Of a stretch of DNA of 64,000 bases, positions 46,901 through 55,900 are shown piece after piece. The position numbers and the translations under genes are program-made. The stretch lies in assembly GCA_949825025.1 (NCBI GenBank), contig OX463788.1, positions 29,505,715 to 29,569,714 on the forward strand, in the 5' to 3' direction. Each line of letters opens with the position of its first letter. Positions within the stretch are counted from its first letter, which is position 1. This stretch comes from Siphlonurus alternatus. Its lineage: Eukaryota; Arthropoda; Insecta; Ephemeroptera; Siphlonuridae. The notes under the pieces were generated by a model that made no database searches, was not told the origin of the DNA, and saw nothing but the letters and a program-made list of their open reading frames with translations.

Positions 46901-49900
46901 TCGCAAAAAAATCACAGCATCATAATTTTTTACCCTCTTTCGATTTAGCTCATAAAAAAAGCGGGCCATTATGGTCTATTGTGATGCATGCAGAGCCTGC
47001 AGGAAAATTGCAGGATCACCTTTATTTGTTTCAGTTTTGGTAAGTCTGAGGTTGAGTACTCGCAGCTATAATAGCTATCGGATACGTATGCTATCGTTAA
47101 TTTGTTATAAAAAGTTCCTCTTTTTTGCGGTAAAATAAATAAATTTAGATTTTAGATCAGTATTTCAAAAAAAAAAAAAAAAAGAAAAAAAAATAATAAA
47201 ATACGAATCATAAATTTCAATCACATGGATAATTTTTTTTTTCTCTTAATTATTTCATAGCGCTTGATTTTAAATGCATGATGCTTTCATAAAATATAAT
47301 GTAAGACCAGAGCCCTAAGAAAGCTCTGATTATAATATGATATGAGACGGAATATTAAATTTAAACACTTAATTTAAAGAGGAGTCAGCGAGTTGAGTGC
47401 GCAGTGCATGACGGGAATGACGTCACGCACTATATATGTGCATACGAAAAAGTTACGTCGGCTCCTCAAAAGCTGCGCAGTAGAAATTTATGCAAGTTGC
47501 GCAATACGAGCATCTGCTGAAGTTATATAGTGTTGTTGATCCCGTTGATCCAGTCAGCTGTTAACCCGTAGACCGCAACATTTGAAATGAAAATTTGCCT
47601 CGGATTTTGGTATTGTATCAGAATTTCCTCAAAATTTTTATGAAGGGCTAATAAAGGTTATGACACTTTCTGATTCACCATAATATGTTCTATCTTAGAA
47701 TATTTTTTAAACACATTTTACGGGAGATTGCGAAAGAAATTAAAGTTCGAATAGAAAAGAAGCCACGTTTTTCGAGCGTTAGCATGGAGTAGATGGACGA
47801 AGTCATCGACTTTTAGACCCAAATGCCCAGAATTTTTACGAAGGACGGTCTCAACTGATTTCAGATGCTTATTTATGGTGCTCCAAAGAAAATTTTTAGA
47901 TGCAAGAGAATGAGCTTTACCATCGGTCAATTTTTCGCTCACTCTACTTTAAAAGATTGCGGAAATAATTGACACCTGGGCTAGACTACTGCAGTACAAC
48001 ATATAATATACATATTTTCTTCTTCATCCCACAAATACAGCTGATACATGCACTTTCATTCCCTCCAATTCGATCCCTGATCAATTTATGTAAAAGAGTC
48101 GCGTGCTCTTTAATTCCATTGGTTTTAGTTGTCATTTTCTTTTTATTTCCCTCTTTTTTTTCTCCGTCTTTTTCTTTTCTCCCTTTTACCCCATTTTTTT
48201 TCTTTCTGACCGGCGGCCCAAATTTGCCCAGGTGGACCACTTTTGCCGCGACCCACCGACCCATGCTCGGTGGATCGGTAGGCCAGTCCGTGCCTGACCA
48301 ACTGTATACATGAGGATTTTTTATCCATATTGAACGTTGGATACGCTTGAAATGAGCGTTGTACTGTTAAGCCGGTATTACATGATACAATTTTTCCAAC
48401 TATTGCATACAGTTTTTCCTTTCAAGAAAACTTGAACTCCATTTATTTGTATGGAGATGAAATTTTCTTGCAAGGAAAAATTGTATGCAAAATTGTACAG
48501 TGTAATACAGGCTTTAGTGTTAGTAAAGAGATGATATTTAAAACCTGCCTCATTTCTCCGTTCAAAAAAACACACCACAATGTCTTTGTCCTTAAGAATG
48601 CTCCTCACCTTGTGGATTGCTGTCTGCAGCAGCGATGTCACCCATTTCTTCCGTGTCTGAAATTCGAACCTTGTCTTGCCTCTCAGCCGGCTCCAACTCT
48701 GTATCGGAGTCAGACGGTGACGACGACCTATGTTCAGATTGCGACATACTGCTGTTTAGCAAAGTCTCATTGATTTCTTCTTTATTTAGTTTTTTAAGAC
48801 GTATTATTATTTTGTTTGATTCTACATGAATTGGTGCTGATGACTCAAACTTACGTCTCCTTGCTTCTAAGACTGTAGACACTACTTTAGTTTCATGATG
48901 TGGTAAAGGGACATCCTTTGGCTTTGATTTAACTTTTAAATTATTCCTTGCTTCTTTCTTACTCCTTACAAGAGGATCTTTTGTGGTTTTATTTGTCATT
49001 TTCTCATTATCTGTGACAAGAAATTTTCTTTTGTCAGTTTTAACAACTTTGATTGGTACCATCCGTCTCCTACATGCTTGCACTTTTCTAGGTGGAGGTG
49101 ACGGACTTAAACTTAATACACTAGAAGAGCAACTTCTAGACACAGAATGAGATCTTCCTTGTGGTGGTGGAGAAACAGTGTTCCTACTGATATTTAATCG
49201 AGGCCTTTTTGGTGCATATGGTGCATATGGCACAGGGGATAGGGACCTTTTAAACAACTTATCATGTGGCGAGAGATTCCTTTTTGACGTTCTTATTGAG
49301 GGACTTGCAGCATGCTTCCTCATAAGAGTTCTTGGCGGAGACTGAGATGTTGACCGTTCTCTGGGCGGTGAGAACCGTCTATAAGGTGAGGTTGAGCGTC
49401 GTTTTATTGGAGAGTGATGAGAGGGAGGTGACCTTCTGCAAGGAGAAATCTGACGGGGCCAGTGCCTTTCAGGCGTAATTGAACGCCTGGAGCCTACTCT
49501 CCAGGAAGGGGAATGCCTTCGAGATCCCGATCTTGACCGCCTTCTAGGAAACCTCCATGCTCTTGGAGAACCTCGTCTTCTCTCAGGAGACACAGATCGC
49601 CTACTTCTGCGTGGTGACACTGGTGAAAGCCTCCGCTCTCGAGGTGGTGGTGAGGGACTTCTTTTAGGTGACAGACTATCAGGTACTATTTTTCTGACTG
49701 GAGGATTGTGACTGTCACTAAAAGTTTTGCCAACTGCAAACTTCTTGGGCTTGACACTCGTGGATGCAGACACGGAACATCTTCTTTTCGGCTTCTCATC
49801 ATCTCCAAACTCCTGCTCAAACTCATCCAGAAGCTTCCCAAGACTGTCCTCATCTTGCATGAGGATGACATCAGGATCAACATCCTCCTCAATAGGCTGT

Positions 49901-52900
49901 GGCGCTTCTTTTTTGCTGTCCATGGCCTCGGCTGCCTCCTCATCCTCGTCCGCAGAATCATCCTCTTTTATGGGGCTAGAAGTGGCATCTTCCTCCTCTT
50001 CTTCTTCACTCTCATCAGAGTCAGATCGCTCATAGCGGCTGAACTTGCTGGGAACTGCAAAGAAAACATTAATATTTCAGAATATTTTTTAGTTGATTAC
50101 ACAATTCAATGTTCTGCATTGCATTTGATTTCACACTCGTGTGCCATCAATTAATAACAATAATTTTAATATTTTAAATTTTTAATAATGCAATATTTGA
50201 ATATTTTATTTTGAAGAAAATCTTAGAGAAAATTATAAGGTTGTGATTTTCATTAATTTAAAGGATAAATATTGCCTTAGAGCAAGACATTTTTAATAGA
50301 CAGGCCACACATAATAGGTGAGAATTTTTGCCACTTTAATATTATTAACATATGTTAGGTGACCCTCCAAAGTTCATGCAACATAAAAAAAAAGGTTTTT
50401 GAAAATGTTCTGTTAAAACTGTAATAGGCTAGCACACTACACTAATTCTTGAGACATTTTTGAGGCTGTCAGGTGATTTCCAGTTTCTCTTTTTTAAAAA
50501 TATTACCGATACAGAAGTCAATAATAATCAAAATAACTTGAAAATAGATACAGTAATGAATTCATGTTTTTATTTATTTATTTTTTTTTATTGCTAAATA
50601 TGACAGATAAAGTTCCCTATTTTCAAACAGTTCAGTTATATTTTATTCAAAATTTCAAGAGATTTACATAACTGGGTAATATTGAGCAGCAACTATTATT
50701 ATTTTATTTACTTCCATTATGCAATTATGTAGTTTCTTTTAATTAATATGTATGATATTATACATATTGCTATATGTTTGCTCAATAAACATTTATTATT
50801 ATTATTTAGTTGTAAAACTCCCAACCTAGTTGGGGTGGTTAACCGCCAGCACCAGTCCCAATTGGGCCAAGATGAAGGCACGCCCCGGATTTTGTTAAGG
50901 GTGTTATGGTCCAGCATCTCTTATTCAGATGCGGGCAATGAGGGCTTCCCGGGTCTACCCGCAAATAGGGGCAGGTGCTCTCCTATCCGCGAGCACTCGG
51001 GATGCTAGTCATCTTTTACCAGAGCACTTAGAGGTGGGGATTCTCTTGGGCTTCCCAACCAATACCCTGGCCGCCCTGTGGTTCTTGAACCACAGGCTAG
51101 GGGCCAGAGATCACACTCGCAAGGCAACTTCCAACCATCCTGAATGTCCTTTCTCGACGGGGAGGGGGGGGGGAGAGGGGAGAAGGGACGTGTACTGCGA
51201 GCCAGGACATGAGATAATGCCATGCCTTTATTATTATTATGATCTTCTAGAAAAAAAATTAAATATTAAATGACCATTTATAATTACATATTTATTATTT
51301 CAACCATATACTGTACAATGTACAATTACTGAATGTACTGAGAGCACTCAGGTAGTCATGATGAAAGAAAATTGATATGGCAGAATTTTCACAAAAATAG
51401 GAGATATTTATCTACAATTGGAGAGAGATTTACCAGAAATTTAATTGAAACTTGAGGGCTTCAAATTTCTTACTGTATTTTTCTATTCTAACAAACAACT
51501 GGAGTACATAAATTGAATGATTCGGTAAGCTACATTGCTAGGAAACCTACCAGATGATTTTTGCTCTATTCTTGGCTCAGACTCAAGTTTTGCCACCTCT
51601 GCAGATATACAGTAGTGGTCTTGCGGAAGCACTAGCTTGGTGTCAATAGCTGTCATCGCCGATAATTCAAGACCAACAGGCTTACAAAAGCTTCTCACTG
51701 GCAAAGTTTCTTCTGAGCCAATAGGAACTATTGATATTAAATTGCTACGATTTATTGGTTGCTGAACCTGCCAGCCTCCTCTGTTCATATAGCCATTGCC
51801 CCGAGTTGATCCATACAATGGCTGAAAACAAGAAAAAGTATTAAATACAGTATGTTATAATAATAGTGTACAGTAAAACCTCGATTTTACGAAGTTGAAG
51901 GGACCGAAAAATCGGGACTTCGTTAATTTGAGGTTCGTAAACTCGAGGTCCTCGAAAATATTTTAAGAAATGCCATAAAACGTATGAATTAATTAACAAA
52001 TTATTGCAATAAAAATTCGTTTTTATAATTTATTCAGACTTATTCGAGTGGTAAAAGAGATAAAAACAGTAGAAATATATGAAATAGCGTAAGTTAAAAA
52101 GATCGCGATTTACGCGAGTGATCGATCGCGTATTATATTCAAGTCACGCGGTAATTCGGGATGACGTGAAAATATAAAAAATAAATTAAAATGTAAGTTA
52201 GACAAATAACATATGGCATTAAAAAATTATTATTAATGCCATGTAAAAGAAAACATTAACGTTGCGATGTAAATTTACATCTCTTAATTAAGGGTAAGAT
52301 AACACGAACAATCGACTGTTGGTAGTCCCATTTGATTAACATGTAAACCTTAGCAACCTCATAATGATTCTGATATATGATATATAGTCCAGGAATATTA
52401 AGTTATGAGGTGGACAAAATTAGATAAAAGTTGAAGCTTGGTACACATGTTCCTGAGGACCATCTAAAGCATCCCTGAAAAGTCCCCTAAAATCCGATCT
52501 CCGCTAACCGAGAAAACCGGGTTTTTGCCCGGGACACTTGATATTTTCAAAAATCATTAATTTCTTTGCATGTAAGCATTTCACATGGCTACTGAAAGCA
52601 TTAAATTACAACCAGTGCCATAATTATTAATGTCAGAAACCACCGGGATGGATTTCGAAAATATAGTGCCCGAAATTCCAGTCACAAGTGCATCTAGGTT
52701 GCAATTTTCATTATGAATTTGCATTCACGTGGTAAATATGCTATTTATCGCTGTAAATCTTATTATAAATCTGATCTTTTCTTTCGTGCTGACAATTTAA
52801 AATGAATTTGAAATAAATAACACGTACGGTCTTAATTTTATGTGAATTTTTGAATCTAATATTAGGTAAAAAAGGGGCGTGGCTTACATATAGTATTGGA

Positions 52901-55900
52901 TCATATACGTATTATATGCTACAGAATGTCAGATATTGCTTTTCCTACGATAAGTGTAGTCTTAAACTTAATTAACAGAATGGTAATTACCCTTATGATT
53001 CCTATCTAACCCCCCCCCTCCCCGAAAATTTTGACCAACCCCAAAAATAATTCTCAAGTTTTAAAAAAAGTTTTTTATTTTATACAGAAAATAACTTTAT
53101 GATGCAGGGTGAGTATAGGCAAGGTATAGTACGTACCTTGAGGCGGGGGGGAAGGGGGGTAACCCCCACCCCGATCCGAAAATTTATTTCCTCTTGATAC
53201 ATGTCATATAGATATATATAGATAACTCTATTATCTTTTAGTGCATGGGCATAAATATTATATAAATAATTTTACTATTCATTTTGAAGCTATAATGCCT
53301 AAGATAAATTAAACTGTTGTTTATACTATTAAATAATTTTAGTTTCTAATAATATAGAAAGTACAAACTCTATATATTATGAAACTATACTTTATATAGT
53401 TAATGATGAAGACAGGAGAGTCGTAACCAAAATTTCTGATCATTGAACAAAATATTTTAAAAAATATATGTAGTTTAGATTATTAATTGTTTCATAAGAA
53501 ACTCAATTGTTCTATAAATTCACACTTTTGCAATGGTTAATTTATTTATTTAAAATTTCAACTTAACTTATCACCAATAAGAAATTTTTAGAAGTCAACT
53601 TAATTGATTCTTTAATTCTTTTACTAACTTTATTCAAATTTTGTATAAGTTTGTTTGAAATAAAAAATAAACAATCAAACTCATATGGCGAAGTTGACAG
53701 TTTTATAGATAAAGACATCTTTAATTTTATTTTCAACAAATCTTATATAGTGAATAGGTTGACAACTAGCCTCTATAAATATCTGCTCTTTTATGAATAA
53801 TATTACAGTACATAATACAGCTGACTATGATGAGGGATTGCAAATCTTGGATGAACTAAACCAGGTGCACATATATAATTATTTACACCTGACATGGACT
53901 TAACAAGGAAAAAATTTTACTGAAAAATTAGTTAATTGTTTACTTGTAATACTGTATCTGTATACTTATACTGTATAATTATATGCTTTAAAATTGATAA
54001 ACTTTTTTTCTTTTGAATTTATAATTATCCATATATAAAAGTCGAAAGTTGATGGCACTAACAATCAAGAATTTGGCTAAATTTGCAATATAAATATATG
54101 CACACTAATTATCAAATATCTGTATATTATATCATATCAAGGGAAAATAAATTTAGGGATCGAGATGGGGGTTACCCCCCCGCCCCAAGGTACGTACTAT
54201 ACCTTGCCTATACTCACCCTGCATCATAAAGTTATTTTCTGTATAAAATAAAAAACTTTTTTTAAAACTTGAGAATTATTTTTGGGGTTGGTCAAAATTT
54301 TCGGGGAGGGGGGGGTTAGATAGGAATCATAAGGGTAATTACCATTCTGTTAATTAAGTTTAAGACTACACTTATCGTAGGAAAAGCAATATCTGACATT
54401 CTGTAGCATATAATACGTATATGATCCAATACTATATGTAAGCCACGCCCCTTTTTTACCTAATATTAGATTCAAAAATTCACATAAAATTAAGACCGTA
54501 CGTGTTATTTATTTCAAATTCATTTTAAATTGTCAGCACGAAAGAAAAGATCAGATTTATAATAAGATTTACAGCGATAAATAGCATATTTACCACGTGA
54601 ATGCAAATTCATAATGAAAATTGCAACCTAGATGCACTTGTGACTGGAATTTCGGGCACTATATTTTCGAAATCCATCCCGGTGGTTTCTGACATTAATA
54701 ATTATGGCACTGGTTGTAATTTAATGCTTTCAGTAGCCATGTGAAATGCTTACATGCAAAGAAATTAATGATTTTTGAAAATATCAAGTGTCCCGGGCAA
54801 AAACCCGGTTTTCTCGGTTAGCGGAGATCGGATTTTAGGGGACTTTTCAGGGATGCTTTAGATGGTCCTCAGGAACATGTGTACCAAGTTTCAGCTTTTA
54901 TCTAATTTTGTCGACCTTACCCATGTTATTTGAACTAAATTTCCTGGACTAATATTATGATGTAACAGGCTGTTAATATCATCTGTTATTTTATTTTATA
55001 TTCTTTTATTATCATTTTCTATTATTCTGTAACTATTATATATAGTTTGTATGTGTGTTTTATGTGTTCTATTACAGTGTTATTTTATAATGTATATTTC
55101 TAATGTTATTTTGTATGTACACTTTTTGTGTTTAATAAAAGACTAATAAATAAATAATGATTCTGAATTTTTTTTGAGAGACAGTTCTTGGCACCAAAAA
55201 AATATGGAAAAAATTTCAAAACAATCGGACGATCCAATTTTTTTAAATTAATTTCTTAGTTTAGGTCTCCACGGGAAAGCCCTATACTGAAAATTTAAAA
55301 AATTCATTTAAAAAAAATTGGATTGTCCGATTGTTTTGAAATTTTTTCCACATTTTTTTGGTGCTAAGAACTGCCTCTAAAAAAAAATTAAGAATTATTA
55401 TGAGGTTGCTAAGGTTTACATGTTAATCAAATGGGACTATCAACAATCGATTGTTCGTGTTATCTTACCCTTAAGAAATCGCAATTTTTACGTGAATATT
55501 ATAACATCGCGGACGTGACTTGAAGGGGCGAAAAAAAAAAAAAAAAAGCTTCAGTTCAATTCTGTGCATTTTAGGTCTTTTAGAAAATGAAAGAACTCGT
55601 ATCAATATCGTTTTCGCAATCAACATTTGAAAAGCAGTCAATGTTAGTAACGTTATTTCTATATGCGTAGTCAATAAAATAAATATACGTATCATTCGCA
55701 CTGTTCATATACAGTACGTGGTTAATTTTCTATAACGACGTGCGTTTTATTTGATTTTTTTACAGTTTTATTTTCTATTAATAATTTATTAAATAAAATT
55801 TAAAATTGAACATTAAAATTAAATGAAGTTTTGAGGGTATATTAATGTACTCCATGCAGCAATGCAATGTACGATCTGGACGAAGAGGATTCATCATGCA

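Larger units (their letters stand above)
43469..48296. mobile_element. 4.8-kb hAT-type element, TSD ACCAACTG
   Basis: Ends CAGGCACGGACTGG and CCAGTCCGTGCCTG, with perfect 8-bp duplications at 43461-43468 and 48297-48304. Subterminal GACCCAC/GTGGGTC-type motifs occur at both ends. The interior holds a 2.3-kb palindrome (44634-46978), in which a TTAA MITE sits. No transposase-like frame, so it is non-autonomous. Confidence 0.85.
52284..55474. mobile_element. 3.2-kb palindromic TTAA element
   Basis: Ends TTAAGGGTAAGATAACACGA and its inverse with TTAA at 52284-52287 (followed by a second TTAA) and 55471-55474. Arms exceed 750 bp each (for example AACCGGGTTTTTGCCCGGGA mirrored near 52515 and 54790) around an AT-rich unique centre (about 53210-54150). 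The paralogous pogo copy has the empty site CTCTTAAGAAATCG at 16660-16673. It shares its terminus with the short TTAA MITEs. No open frame of note. Confidence 0.9.

Noticed and set aside
49708..50154. Plus-strand open frames of 100-148 codons opposite exon 3
   Set aside because: They are antisense shadows of the SR/acidic exon, which has matching splice sites and coding composition on the minus strand.
50748..51273. Open frames of 86-114 codons on both strands at 50.7-51.3 kb
   Set aside because: They lie in a GC-rich SINE-like repeat bounded by ATT tails; no domain is visible.
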